DNA of 64,000 nt, from assembly GCF_015832195.1 (NCBI RefSeq), contig NC_052018.1:3895856-3959855 (forward strand), read 5' to 3'. The stretch comes from Motacilla alba alba (taxonomy: Eukaryota; Chordata; Aves; Passeriformes; Motacillidae). This document shows, piece by piece, positions 13,901 through 26,707 of this stretch (within the stretch, counting starts at the first letter, position 1; each line of letters starts with the position of its first letter). Made by a program: the position numbers and the translations under genes. Below the pieces are notes generated by a model, which was given only the letters and a program-made list of their open reading frames with translations, did not search any database and was not told the DNA's origin.

Positions 13901-14949
13901 AAATAAATAATTTTCGCACAAGCTATTTTTACCTCCCTTGCCAGAAAAACGAAGCAGAAGCGACACATGTGAACAGCACAGAGGCAGTGAGGTGGGGCCG
14001 TGGGCTTCTGGGACTATTTTGGCTGCTGGATGACATATGGAGCACTGCTGGCTGAGGATGCTGAGGAAGACCATCAGCCAGCCCAGTTAAAGATGCTTCT
14101 GCAACACACATGGGATGTGGGGGCGTTCCCGAGGTGTTTTATGGCATTTTAACTGCTGCTGTTTGAGAGAGGGTCTGATCTGACCCTCTGTGTGTGAGTC
14201 CAGATGATGCAGATGTGCTGGCACAAGACCTGGGGGTGTCGCAGATGCATCCACAGGATTGTCTTTCTGTGGGGCTCAGTGAAAACGTGTTTTTTTGGGA
14301 AGCAGCATCCCTCCACAGGAATCCCTTGAAGACACTCATTGCCTCTGGTGTGGGACCCATCCAGGCTGGCTGGAAAGCACTTGGACCCAGAGCGTTTGGA
14401 TGCTCAGGGCAGGGAGCAAGAGGTCAGGAGATAAAGGCAGTGAATCCCTGCTCAGCTGTGTTCCCAGCAGATGCCAGGGATGAGCTGTATTTGCACACCT
14501 GGGGCTGAGCCCCCTCCCATGCCAACAATCACAGCCCACTCCCCTTCTCCAGCAGCTGCTGCCCTGCTCCCCTTTGTGCAGGTTGACGTCTTGAGCTCAC
14601 CAGGTCTCTGCGCCTGGGCGCACGATTTCAGGTCTGGTGATGGAATGAAATGGGAGGGAAGTTCAACTGGTGCCAGGCACTCCAGGAATGAGGGCTTCAG
14701 GGACAGGAAATAATCCTGCAAAGCCTCTGCAGAGGCCACTTGGCTTCCTGAGGTGTACCTGAAGAGCAGTCTCTTGGTATTGTTCTCCAAAAAATACCTT
14801 AAAGTCTTTGCCACTTGTTGTGCACCTCGTAATGAAGGGCCTTCATGAGGGCTTAGGGGTTCAGAAGGAGGGTGGGCTTGGGGGCACCAGCAAGGAGAGG
14901 AGAAGGCAGCTGATGAAGGTGCCAGGCGATTGCCTCTCAAAATCCCAGC
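10935..14949. other. Non-coding, no gene recognised
   Basis: AT-rich start, then unique sequence. Single GATA sites occur at 12574 (CTTATC) and 12925 (TTATCT); 12.5-12.75 kb is more GC-rich. No exon was supported. Confidence 0.5.
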
Positions 14950-15172
14950 CCTCAGGAAGAAATTCTTCCCTGTGAGGGTGGGGAGGCCCTGGCACAGGTT
15001 TCCAAGAGAAGCTGTGGCTGCCCCTGGATACCTGGAAGTGTTCCAGGCCAGGCTGGACAGGGTTTGGAGCAACCTGTGATAGTGAAAGGTGTCCCTGCCC
15101 ATGGCAGGGGGCTGAAACTGAGTGAGCTTTAATGTCCCTCCCATCCCAAACCATTCTGTAATTCTGTGATTA
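14950..15172 (+). mobile_element. CR1 LINE 3' fragment
   Basis: GGAAGAAATTCTTCCCTGTG through CCCATGGCAGGGGGCTG to ACCATTCTGTAATTCTGTGA. Confidence 0.95.
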
Positions 15173-18100
15173 ACCCATGTCCCTGTCAGGAATTCAAATC
15201 AACCTGGGAAAAGAGGGAATCCCTGCTCCCTGCTCCCACCACGGTCTCTCCATCCAAATAAGCAGCAGAGCTCTCCCATCCCTGCTGGATGTGGATGAGG
15301 CGGGGATGCAGCTGACCCCAGGGTGTTTTCCAGGCTCAGACTCACACAGGTACAAGGAAGGACCTTCAAAGCTGCTGCCCCAAGGACCTGGTGCCCAAGG
15401 CTCCCTTCGGAGCAGGCGGGGGAAGCGGCTGCTGCAGGGACTGGGGAGGCACTCGCTGGAGTCTGGGGGTCTGCAGGGACAGCAAGCAGCTGGAAAAGCA
15501 CCTGGCATTCACGCCTGGGCCCTGTCCCTTTGGTGCTGGGTTTGAAGGATCTATTGAACTCTGTACTGATCAACAGAGAAAACTACCTTAAATTATTAGG
15601 TTACAGAAAAATATAATTTTTTTCTAAGCTGTAAGGTGTCCAAGACAGGATTGTGTCCCACAGTGGTGTAAAATCTCTGTTAAACTACTGAGATGCAGAA
15701 GCAGACAAAGCTTTAGACACCCAGGTGCTTCTTAAGGGAAAAAAAAATGAAGATAAGGATTTAAACACATTGATGTTGATTCTGCTTCTGGATATCCATC
15801 ACTTGTAATCTTTTATATTCTTTTATATTTTTATCTATAAATACAATTTTATAATCTTTTATATTCTTACATATAAATCTATTCTATTTATAAATCACTG
15901 CAAGATCAACTCTGTCTCATCTTTTTCCACCAATACCTCTTTCCAGTCTGAAGGAAGGAAGTGTGAGCACAGTTCATCACTGTCACAAGTCATACAAATT
16001 TCAATTTTCCATGTTTGGCAAAGTCAGGGCTCAGCTTAACCCTAGTGCAAGGCACCAGCTTGATTTCATTGTCACACATGACCATGTTAAAAAGGCCTGG
16101 ATCTCAAACAGCACCTGGACACACAATAATGCCACTAAATACCAACAAAATCATGTGGATCCTGCCCATCATTCCTGACACAGCTCAGGATCTCCAAAGG
16201 AAACTTAGGAATAACCCAAATCTGGGGTCCCACCAGCGCCCAGGCAGGAGAGCAGAGGGGCCAGCTGGCTTTCCATGAGCCACAGGCATCTATTAACAAC
16301 CAGCTCTTGGGCTCCTCTAAGTGTGCTCAGCCTGACTCGGTTTTATTGGCATCACCCATCTCCCAGTAAATGTGATAAGAGAGACTGATTAGCCATGGCC
16401 ATCAGACTGGGCTCAGAACAAGTCTCCAGCTGGGCTGTCTGAAGGCTCCTGACCACATGTGCTTCCCATGCCACGCTTCCAGGCCCAGGAGGCTCCAATG
16501 AAGATTGTCCCTGGACCTCATTGTTTACTTTTAGGCCAGCATCAGAATTAAGACCAATTTAGCTGCCCCTTCTTTCCCTTTTGTTTCTTCTCCCAGCTCA
16601 GTCTAAACATGCATCTTCAGGAAGAGACTTTTTTATTGCCAAGACAACATGTGATAAGGAAAGATCATCTGTCTGCAAGAAAACGACTTCTGTGGGGTTC
16701 ACAAAGTGGTCCCAAGGGGCTGATTCCAGCACAGGAACAGCCCCTGGGGAGCATTAAGGAATTATAACCCTCACGATAAGGCACTTTTCTTTTATAGTTT
16801 TTTATTTCATAGCAATAGTCACAGCTTAAAGATAAGGGAAACATACATTTTGTTTAACTAGGCTCTTGTTCCTTGGTGTGGGGCTCAGAGTGAACTGGCA
16901 TCCATCAAACTCTTTTGTGATTTACATGAATACCTGATTCTTCTGATAAGGGAAAGTGTAAGTCAACACAGTTCTGTTGTAATTGGGTGTTACCTGTTCA
17001 GATACTGAGCTGCTATCTCGGCATCAGCTCACAGCGAGCTCCACTTTACCTTCCCTTGCTAGGTGCACAGAGAATGTCTCCTGCTTCTGCACTGGCCCCA
17101 GGTGTTGCAAGAAGCTGCCTGGTTGCTTTTAGTCTCGTGGAGGCATCCACAGGATGCTGGGGATGCTAAAAGGCCACAAGCATTCAAACAGTGACCAGAA
17201 AAAATGACAGAATTAAAATCCCCATTTAAACCCCAAATCTCCACTTCTGGTTCAGCACAACCCTTGGCACCTCTCTGTGTGTTCTACCAAAGATGTGCTG
17301 CCATATTCTTATTTTTCTCATATAATTATTTATCTTAGAGAGCAATATTTCATGTTTGTAGTACAAAATAAATATTCCTTAAGTTTGTAAGACTGCAGCA
17401 ATCTCTGCCCCTTGGCATACCAGGACTCCTTTGCAGTAGATGATAGGGATACGAAGACAATTCAAAGCCTGAGAAGTTTTCAGCCTAAAATCAAACCAGA
17501 AACAGATCCCAATAGAGGATTTGATGACTTCCACAAACCAGGACTTCTCAGAGGAGAGGTTGTAGCTCCTGCTACCTTTAATTAGATGTCGGTGCCTCAG
17601 GAGAAAACTGCTTTACTTCTAAAGGCACCTGGACTTCCTTAACAAGAATGACTTGAAATGAAAAAACAAGGAAGGGAAGACCACAATCAGCCTGAGTCTC
17701 CACCTAAAGCCTCTGAGGGCCAGAGGATTGAAGAAATTAAATGTAAATCACTAATCAAACCCTCTCATTTTGGATAAGGAATGACCCAGAGGCTGCCCAG
17801 GGTTTTCCTTCTGTCTGACATCTTCAGGAGAGCTGAACTCAGGAGCCTGAAATGGAGAAACAGAGTGGAATTTGGGCAGGTTTTAATACTAGCCTGCCAC
17901 AATTCTGATCTCCCTGGCCTAAGTGACACAAAGCTGCAGGGCCCTCTCAGCAGCTGCTGGTCAGGAGGCCACATCCCAGTGAGATGCACACTGAGAAGAC
18001 CCCAAGAGATATGGATATGGGATATGGGATATGGGAATAGATATTTGGTTGTATCTCCCTCCCCAAACCCAAAAACAAAACAGCTCCAAGCTGGGACAAT

Positions 18101-18180
18101 ACAGGAACACCCAAAGGTCTTTTATTAAACCAAATTATTCTTTTGATGTAGCATCACCTCCTTGCCAAGAATGGGCAGCT
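15173..18180. other. Non-coding, GATA-motif cluster inside
   Basis: Contains AT-rich simple sequence near 15805-15895, the GATA cluster at 16.37-16.95 kb, and a short ATATGGG repeat at 18009-18036. Confidence 0.5.
16373..16949. promoter_or_regulatory. Upstream cluster of GATA motifs, candidate enhancer
   Basis: Same-strand GATAAG-type sites occur at 16373 (TGATAAG), 16652 (TGATAAG), 16774 (CGATAAG), 16830 (AGATAAG) and 16944 (TGATAAG). All five share the extended GATAAG core favoured by GATA factors and all read in the same direction. The region is single-copy and lies 20 kb upstream of the coding start. Confidence 0.4.
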
Positions 18181-18414
18181 CATGGCAGACGACCCCAAAC
18201 CCCAGCGATATTCCTTGTGCTGATCCTTCATGGCAGACGACCCCAAACCCCAGCGATATTCCTTGTGCTGATCCTTCATGGCAGACATCCCCAAACCCCA
18301 GCGATATTCCTTGTGCTGATCCTTCATGGCAGACGTCCCCAAACCCCAGCGATATTCCTTGTGCTGATCCTTCATGGCAGACGTCCCCAAACCCCAGCGA
18401 TATTCCTTGCGCTG
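18181..18414. repeat. 48-bp minisatellite, five tandem copies
   Basis: Copies start at 18181, 18229, 18277, 18325 and 18373 (last one slightly short), each beginning CATGGCAGACG. Because 48 is divisible by three, both strands stay open and mimic a 16-residue protein repeat; there is no sign of a real gene. A single diverged copy lies at about 18571-18617. Confidence 0.9.
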
Positions 18415-18415
18415 T

Positions 18416-18563
18416 GCAGGGTTTTATGGTGGTACTGAGAAAGGCAGATGTGTAGATATGTATTTATATAAAATGCTGGCTGTGCCAGCACAGGAGAGCT
18501 CAGCTTTAAGAGGTGATTACCTGGCTTAGTCTAATTCTCCTATTAGATGTTTTCCTTCACACT
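18416..18563. repeat. 148-bp duplicated segment, left copy
   Basis: Begins GCAGGGTTTTATGG and ends CCTTCACACT. It differs from 19080-19227 at about six positions with no length change. It directly follows the minisatellite. Confidence 0.9.
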
Positions 18564-19079
18564 CCACCGTCACGGCAGATGTCCCCAAACCCCAGCGATA
18601 TCCCTGTGTCAATCCTACACCACTGCCCACATGGAAGGAATATTTTTTTCTGCCAGCAAACACCCAGGGCTGGATGAATGAGAGGAGAGGCAGGGCAGAT
18701 GCAGCCTTCTTCTTCCCTGATGTGGGATCCAGGTCTCCAACAAGAGTCAGACTCAAAGACTGATCCCTCCCCAGCCTCCACAAAAGCTTCTGCTCGCTGC
18801 AAAGCCTTGATGGTGCCTCCTCATTTGGGGCATGCATCACTTAAAACACCATTTTGGCCACGCCTGGCCAAGGCCCCTCTCTGTGGAGCTCAAAATGGGT
18901 TGGGTGGGCACCTCTGGGCAAGGGGAGATCATGGTTCTGTTGGCTTCAGGTGTCCTTGGAGGCTGGGAATATTTGAAACTGGGAGAGACCTGGAAAAATG
19001 CTCCAGCCCATGTGGTTGAAAAGGCTATGCTGGCTTGGGTTTATGAGTTTAAAAGAATTTCTCAGCCACTTTGCTAAGA

Positions 19080-19227
19080 GCAGGGTTTTATGGTGGTACT
19101 GAGAAAGGCAGAAGTGTAGATATGTATTTATATAAAAAGCTGGCTGTGCCAGCACAGGAGAGCTCAGGTTTAAGAGGCAATTTCCTGGCTTAGTCTAATT
19201 CTCCTATTAGATGTTTTCCTTCACACT
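19080..19227. repeat. 148-bp duplicated segment, right copy
   Basis: Same orientation as 18416-18563, 664 bp downstream. The sequence between the copies is otherwise unique apart from the solitary minisatellite unit. Confidence 0.9.
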
Positions 19228-19265
19228 AAGTGAAATTCTGACTGAATTAAAGACCCGCTTTTCCT

Positions 19266-19287
19266 CTTATCTGCTGCTGCTCTTATC
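19266..19287. promoter_or_regulatory. Paired GATA sites (CTTATCT x2)
   Basis: Two identical CTTATCT sites 16 bp apart, separated by CTGCTG repeats, just after the right copy of the 148-bp duplication. Confidence 0.25.
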
Positions 19288-19784
19288 TAACTCCGAGGAA
19301 AGGCTGGGAGCAGAGGCAGCCAGGGCTTGCCATTTTACAGCTCTCCTTCCCACTTTTCCCCTGGGCTCACATCAAATGCCCGAAAGATTTGCTAAAAACC
19401 AGCCTGTTATGCTCAACACGACCATACAAAGGGAACAGAAATGGAAAAGCCACAAAGTAGGTCCATTTCCTGAATATTTTTTTTTCCCCTAGGGGGATCT
19501 CCCAAAATCTACAAACTCCAGTGAAATTGTCTCCCTGAAGCAGGGACCATCCTTTCCATTAAAAGATCCAGGTATAGTCACTTGTGTGAGTCTCCAAGGG
19601 TGTCATGAAAAGGGAAAGAGTAAAAGAGCACCAAGCCTGCTCATTATTTATTGTCACTGCTCCTTTCTGGATCCTGAGCCAGGTCAGTACAACCAGCAGG
19701 AGCCGAGACACCTCAGCCCCCTCCCTGACTCCACCACTGACTCCCTGCTTAGCCCTGGGCAAGTCCCTTCACATATTTTCATAA

Positions 19785-19826
19785 TATCACAAAATAATGT
19801 GGGTTGGAAGGGACTTTTTAAAGGTT
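19785..19826 (-). mobile_element. CR1 remnant
   Basis: ATGTGGGTTGGAAGGGACTT core only. Confidence 0.5.
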
Positions 19827-20467
19827 TTACCTCTTTCTCAGCAAAGTCTCTGTCTTGATTATAGAGTTTGTCAGTTTTAAGGGAGCGGGATTTGTTTGTC
19901 CAGCACCAAACTCAACTCATCACCTCCTACTTCCAGCTGATCCTCTTCATGCCATGCTGAAGCAACGCTTGTTCCTAATTAGGGTAGCCCTTAACTATGA
20001 ACCATCTTTTATTCTTGGAATTTTCTCCAGAGTCTTGCCCCACTGTTACTGAGTTTTATCCAGTTTTTCTCTAAGCCCTCCCTTGTCCCAAGCCTCTGCC
20101 ACCCTCTGTGCTTGAGTGTCCCAGACTTTGCAATGGAGTTGGCTCTGCCAAGAGCTGCACTTCTCACTCAGTCCAGCTTTATCAGGGCCACATTTCCACT
20201 GTGTGACATCTCTGTTCCCTAAATTCCCAACACACTTCCAGGCACAGAGGCGTTTAGAGCCCTTGAAACCAAATTAGCCACCCTCCATTTTGCTCACATG
20301 CAAGTTTTTTATATTTATCCCTTATTCAGGGCTCTGGCAGCCCAACTCCCTGCAGCACCCTGCTGTCTCTGGCAACATCAAACAAAAAAACACCCCCAAA
20401 ATGGGTCCTTTCTCACTGGATGTGCACATCCTTCCAGGAATGGTCAGCTGGGAATTGCAGCACTGTT

Positions 20468-20606
20468 TAGAAGAGAAGGCCCTGGGGAGAGCTTAGAGCC
20501 CCTTCCAGGGCCTAAAGGGGCTCCAGGAGAGCTGGAAAGGGACTTGGGACAAAGGATGGAGGGACAGGACACAGGGAATGGCTTCCCACTGCCAGAGGGC
20601 AGGGAG
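20468..20606 (+). mobile_element. CR1 fragment (segment upstream of the 3' end)
   Basis: GGGCCTAAAGGGGCTCCAGG and GGGAATGGCTTCCCACTGCC match the CR1 segment also seen at 26.4 kb; the 3' end is missing. Confidence 0.8.
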
Positions 20607-21155
20607 TGATTGGATATTCTCCTTGTCCTCCCAGCCTCTTCCCTCACCTCCTGGCAAATTCTAGGAAAATATCCTGCTTTGATTTTCCTCTCCCTATAAA
20701 ACCCAAGAGAAATCTGCTTCCCCTGAGGCTGTAGTGAAAAGGGATGTACAGCATGATGAAATTATGGCTCCTGGGTGGACATGTCTCTTCCCACTTGGAA
20801 CAGATACAGATCTTGCCCAAAAATTCCACAAAAAAAAATCCCATCTGAATATCTTTAATACACTGGTCTGATTTAAAAAGAAACAGAAACCTGGAGTCAA
20901 AAAGCAGGTGGGTTTTATCACCTCTTTCATTATATAATTTGGCTGGAATGTCCTTCTCTTTTAAGATGAATGAACCTTCTTGCTGATAGCAACTCCCTTA
21001 CTTTCTGCTTACAAACCAAAACTGATGGGATTTTAGGGGATTTTCTGCTAGGAAAAAATACAACACCTTCCTCATTGGAAAGGGTGTTCACCTGTGGTTA
21101 TGAAAAGCTTTGGAAAACCAGAATACCTTTCTGGGGAAGTCACACCATTTTGAGT

Positions 21156-21318
21156 AGAATCATGGAATGGGTTGCCTGGAAAAGAGCTTAAAGATCATCT
21201 TATTCCAATCTCCTGCCATGGGCAGGGACACCTTCCACGCTTCCACCTTCCAGGTTGCTCAGAGCTCCACCTAAAATGGCCTTGAACACTTCCAGGGATG
21301 GGGCATCCACAGCTCAGG
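21156..21318 (-). mobile_element. CR1 LINE 3' fragment
   Basis: AGAATCATGGAATGGGTTGC, CCATGGGCAGGGACACCTTC and GAACACTTCCAGGGATGGGG. Confidence 0.9.
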
Positions 21319-22469
21319 ACATTTCTGGAATCTCCTGCTCCAGGTTTGGATAGCCAGACCCTATAAATTGAGCCATGAAAAGGACAGTTCCAGGGGTCCT
21401 GGGATCAGGTGAGCATCCCTGCAGCTACATCAGGGCTTGAACCTCTTTAAAGTTCAGATGGGTCAGATTATGGGCACTTTGGTCAGTGCCACCCGAGTGT
21501 GCATGAGCCCCATGCTGGATCATCACAAGCATCACCTCAGTGACAGATGAGCAGGAATAAACCTCTGGATTCCTGGTATTTACTTAGTAGAGTTCTTTTT
21601 TTTAAAGCAGGAAATTTATGGCTTAACCTCTACACAAATATCCTTCCAAGAATAGGTATGAGGGCTCAAAGTCCTCCATCCAGAGCAGCATAAGCTGGAG
21701 ATCTTTAGAACTTTCCTGAACAACCATAGATTTTTTTTTTATAATTAGAAAATAAAATTTTCATTCTTTCTACTTCATCACATGGGCCTGAATAAAAAAT
21801 ACGGAAGCCAGCTACATATTTTCTTTAGACAAGGCCTATCCCAGACAGCTGGAGCCTGGATTTTGCTTCTTCCCATCCTGTGGATTATGAAGGTTTTTTC
21901 TTGCTCCAGCAATAGCCTGTGCTCGCTAGAAGCCACCTCTGCATTTCAAGGGCTCTGCCAAGTGGACAGGAAATTAATGAAGTTTAAATGAAGAGCTGCT
22001 CCCTCTTCCAGCCGTTTGATCCTTTCTTTTGATTCAGTAAAACCCTGGCAGAGGACTCCTGATCTAATCACGGGAGCTTGCACTTGGTGATCCAATTACT
22101 GCCAAGTTTCTGGATGTTTGTTTCTCCTCTGATGAGAACATTTAAACGTGTGAACTTTTCAGGGGCTGTCTCGGCTCTGGGATCTCCTTTGGGAAAGGCA
22201 GGAATAAAATACTGTGATTTTCTACAGATTTGAGCTGTCTTCAGCCAGTTTGTGAATCCTGATAGCCAGTGCTTATTTCTGCTCTTACCTACAGGTCTCC
22301 ACCCCTCTGCCAAGCCCGGCATGGACGAATCAGTCAATGCAAATCTGATCTGAAGGGATGTGCAGCCAGCACATTCACCCAACTTCATTTTTAAAGGGGA
22401 GGCTACAGAGAGATAACACAGAAACTCTTTTCCAACAGCCCTTCTCCACCCAGATGTGCACAAGTTTAC

Positions 22470-22699
22470 AAGCAGCAGTGGCCATAAACTAAAACACAAG
22501 AAGTTCCACCTCAACATGAGGAAGAAATTCTTCATGTTGAGGGTGAGAGAGCACAGAAACAACTGCCCAAGGAGGGCACAGACTCTCCCTCTCTGGACAC
22601 ATTCCTGCGTCGCCTGCTCCAGGTGACCCTGTCCTGGTTGGGTGTTGGACTAATGATCTCCAGAGGTCCCTTCCAACCCTAAAAATTCCATGATTCTGC
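22470..22699 (+). mobile_element. CR1 LINE 3' fragment, different subfamily
   Basis: CTCAACATGAGGAAGAAATT, GGTGTTGGACTAATGATCTC and GGTCCCTTCCAACCC with a CCATGATTCTG tail. Confidence 0.85.
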
Positions 22700-22975
22700 A
22701 GAAGTGGGGCTGAGAACTGCTGATTTCACTTCATGAAAGAGTGCAGGACTTCTGCTCTGCCCACTGATTTTTCCAGCATTGTTGCCCAAACACCCTCACG
22801 TTGCACTCTCAGTCTTTCATGTCCGAAGGTTGCCACAGTCACCGATCCCACCATGTAGGGGAAGGAGGCTCCCAGGGTCTGCCCTGTGAGATAACACCAC
22901 CCCAGTGACTCCCAGAGCCTTTCTTGAGGTGCCGCTGCCCAGTGTTTGCTCATGTCCTCGCATTGTCCCCAGCCC

Positions 22976-23078
22976 TGATAACTGCTCTGGTCAAGGCTAT
23001 CAACTCATCAGCACAGCGGCATCAGCCCCCCACGTTTGGCAGGGAGGACACCAAACCCTCTCTGCTGATAGACTTATC
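22976..23078. promoter_or_regulatory. GATA motifs including an inverted pair
   Basis: TGATAA at 22976-22981, TGATAG at 23066-23071 and CTTATC at 23073-23078; the last two form a head-to-head pair. Two GGATAAAT sequences follow at about 23110 and 23170. Confidence 0.25.
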
Positions 23079-23817
23079 CCTAATCCCATTCAGGACCGTT
23101 CTGATCAATGGATAAATCTCTGTTTGCAGTGGCTAAATCCCTCCTGCCTTGTCTCTGGGCTGGGTGTGGGGATAAATGTCCTCAGTATTCCCCTGGGCTT
23201 GTGCCATCCCAGATCCTGACAATGTGGAGAGCACGTCACAGTCAAGGCTTAACACCATGGGGCTTTTTTACCTTTATTTGAACAGATGGGCAGCCGAGGT
23301 CCCAAAAAAGGTGCTGTGGCCTCTGCAGAATCCCGGGACAATTTAAAATTGAGCAGGGAATTCCCAAAGTTTAAGGACATCCTTCTCTTCCAACAGCACC
23401 GCACCAACTCAGGGTGTTTTTGTGCTGGCAGCTGAACACAGAAGCCTTGGCCAGAGACACTTTTCCATCTAAATTCCCAATATCTTTTTAAAGACGTGAC
23501 CATTTGCTAAGCTTTATTTACCCAGCAACCCTCTTCCAGTCAGTGGGGAGGAGATAAGGACATATGAGAGAGCTTGATCAGATCAGGACTCACTTGACAG
23601 GACAACAATGGGGTGGAAAAGAAGAAAGAACAAAAAGTAAAAATAAAAGCTCTTGATGATCCAGACTCAAAGAGAGGCCAAATCTGAAGGGAAGAGCTCT
23701 CCCCTAAATAATTCTCTTTTATTTCTTTCACAAATGTCAGTATAAGGCATTTGGGTTCCAGCATCAAATCAGCAGCAGAGAGAAAAACATTAGAGAAAGG
23801 TGAAAGAGAAATCAGAA

Positions 23818-23895
23818 AAAAAAAAAAAAAAAAAAAAAAGAAAAATAGGGGAAACAAAACTATATATATTTTCCTTTCTTTTTTTTTTTTTTTTC
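23818..23895. repeat. Poly-A and poly-T tracts
   Basis: An A-run of about 22 nt (23818-23839) is followed 40 bp later by a T-run of about 16 nt. Confidence 0.9.
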
Positions 23896-24095
23896 AACAT
23901 GAAATTGGCCCAGAATTATAAAAAATAAAATTCCCATCACCAACAGAAGATGTTTTCACCACATGGTCAATATTGGTGGTCAACTACAAGAGAAGGAAGC
24001 AAAGAGCATTTCACAAAAGGCTCCGCCCTGGAGGCTCAGCTGGACCCTCTTCAGATGCTTCCCAGTGGTGTCCAAATTATTGTCAGTAACTGGTG

Positions 24096-24252
24096 AAGAG
24101 GGACAATCCTTGGAGGTGTCCAAGGAATGACTGGATGTGGCAGTAAGTGCACTGGGCTGGTGACAAGGTGGGGATGGCCACAGGTTGGACTCGATGGTCT
24201 TGGAGGTCTTTTCCAACCTTAATGATTCTCTGATTCCACGATTCTCTGATGT
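24096..24252 (+). mobile_element. CR1 LINE 3' fragment
   Basis: GGTTGGACTCGATGGTCTTG then repeated GATTCTCTGATTCC tail. Confidence 0.85.
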
Positions 24253-24454
24253 GAACTCATGGCATCTTAATTCCCATCACCTCTGACCTGGTGATCAAAT
24301 CCCAAGGACAGACAAAGGGCAGGAAATGAGGCAGGTGCGGATGAGGCCCAAAGATATTCTTCACACAAACAACCACTGGGAAATGGAAGATTCTGGGGTG
24401 TCATCAAAAAATCCCCATGATTTAATCCAAATGGGATATGAGATGTGGAAATCA

Positions 24455-24602
24455 AAGAACCACAGAACCATTAAATCATGGAATGGTCTGGGTTGGAAAG
24501 GACCTCAAAGTTCATCCAGCCCCACCCCAGCCATGGCAGGGACACCTTCCACTGTCCCAGGCTGCTCCTGCTCAACCTGGCCTTGGACACTTCCAGGGAG
24601 CA
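24455..24602 (-). mobile_element. CR1 LINE 3' fragment
   Basis: TCATGGAATGGTCTGGGTTG through CCTTGGACACTTCCAGGG. Confidence 0.9.
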
Positions 24603-26011
24603 AATCCTCTGTTCTTCCTAAGAGATCCTTGCCTACAGCCTCAAGGACAGGAACAATGTGACCCCCCTGTGATGCTGGGATTTGCTCAAAGAAGAGGTGA
24701 GTACAAGAAACATCTGCAAGGGGTGATGGTAACAACAGGAATCTGATGCCAAAATAAAAAAGCATTGGGGACTTCTTAAATATCCTGGTGTTTGTGGTGG
24801 AGATGTGTGGTTCTCGTATTTTTAATTTTCTGTGTAAGAGGAAAAACAAGGAAGAAAGAGTTAAACACAAACAGCCCCGTTGTTTTATGGCTTCTTTTTT
24901 TTTTTCCCTTTGTGTATTTTGGTTTTGCTTGAAATTATATAAAATGTAGCAACTTTTGCCCCTGCTGTGGTTTTCCCACTGCACACTGTGAACAGTCAAG
25001 GCTTTTTTTAATGTATAAAGAAGGCTGAATTCTGAAAATGTTCTTTATTCTCTGTACAAACCACCCTCCCCCAAAACAAGGAGAGGAATTCAGATTTTTT
25101 CATCTATAATTAGTAAAATTATTAAAACATTTAAACTTCTTGCTTAGAGCAGTTCAAGCCCAGCTTTTCTTTTTATTGAGTTTAAACAGCAAATCATCCA
25201 GAAAGGTCTTAGAATTTTCTTAAAACAAGCAAACCAACCAAAACCAAACAAAAAATCCCAAAGAGAAAGTAAAATTCAATTAAACTAAAAAGAAAATTTA
25301 AAAACCACCAACTATTAAACTTTGGAAATTTGTCCAGCCAGAAACAACCAATATTGAACGTTCCAGTATTTCCACCTCTTCCAGATGGAACACAAATAAC
25401 ATCTTCCTTGATTTTGGAAGGATTTTCCACTAAAAAAATAAAATTTAAAAAAAAAAAAAGTTCCTTAATGGGTTCTACTTCTTTCCTGGGTGTTTTCCTG
25501 GAGTGAACATTACGCATGCAGTTTTACCACGGACCGGATGGAGAGGTACTAAAAATGAACCTTTTTTCTTTGTCAGAAAAAGACAGTTCATCAAGAGCAG
25601 GTATTTCGGGAAGGAGCCCTATGTGAGGTGCTTGCAACCATTTATCCATGCTGGTTTAGGTATCTTTGGGTGTTAACAACTGGAATATGCTCCAATGCCT
25701 CCAGTGTGCTGCTGGAATTACAGTGAGATTTCACAGCTGTTCTGCCAAAAATCCATAATCCTGTGAAAAGGCATGGGACTAAGTGCCCTGGGAGGGACAG
25801 GTCCTGTCCTGGACCTGCTGCCCCCACAAGGCCTTTAATCCCCCTTCCCCTTGTCTTCCCAGCTAATAAGATCCACCTACCCTGCAGTGCTGTTGGGAGG
25901 CTTAATGTGGTAATCTTTATAAAGTGCCATGGAAAAGAGAAAAGAAAAAGAAAATAAGAAAAATGTAGGATCCAGCCTGATTTTGGTGTCACACAGGCAA
26001 GGAGTGACTCC

Positions 26012-26080
26012 CAGGGAGATACAGATGATCTCTAAGTTCCCTTCCAACCCAAACCATCCTGTGATTCCATGATTTTGTGG
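26012..26080 (+). mobile_element. Short CR1 3' end
   Basis: CCCTTCCAACCCAAACCATC followed by CTGTGATTCCATGATTTTG. Confidence 0.8.
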
Positions 26081-26345
26081 CAAAGACAAGCTCAGGATCA
26101 GGATCAGTTATCACTGCAGTGCCCAGCAGCCACCCTACACTTATGCTCCTGGCTGCCAGCGAGGGTGACACTGCAGGGACATTTCTCCAGCCCATGGAAA
26201 GAGCTGTCCCTTTGAGATGTCTTTGCCTTTCTGTACTGAACCAAATCTGTTTTCTCCGCCTTGTCCCTGGTGGGTAGGACAGGATGGAGCTGAGTCCCCA
26301 GCTGCTCTGTCATGCAAGCCAAAAGCCAATTTCTGGTGAATGAAA

Positions 26346-26707
26346 TTCTCTGGGGAGATCTTGAAACACCTTCCAGAGCCTAAAGGGAGTCCAGGAGAGT
26401 TGGAGAGGGACTTGGAACCAGGGCCTGGAGGGACAGGAGACAGGGAATGGCTTCCCACTGCCAGAAGGCAGGGATGGATGGGAATTTGGGAAGGAATTGC
26501 TTGCTGTGAGGGTGATGAGGCCCTGGCACAGGTTGCCCAGAGAAGCTGTGGCTGCCCCTGCATCCCTGGAAGTGTCCAAGGCCAGGCTGGATGGAGTTTG
26601 GAGCAACCTGGGATAGTGGAAGGTGTCTCCCTGCCCATGGCCAGGGTGTGGAACTGGATGATCTTTAAGGTCATTCCCAACCCAAACCTTTCCATGATTC
26701 CCTGACT
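26346..26707 (+). mobile_element. CR1 LINE 3' fragment
   Basis: A 360-bp piece running from CCTTCCAGAGCCTAAAGGG to CCAACCCAAACCTTTCCATG. Confidence 0.95.

Noticed and set aside
18031..18455. Protein-like 16-residue repeats on both strands
   Set aside because: A 48-bp minisatellite with no stop codons; no start context, no family similarity and equal openness on both strands.
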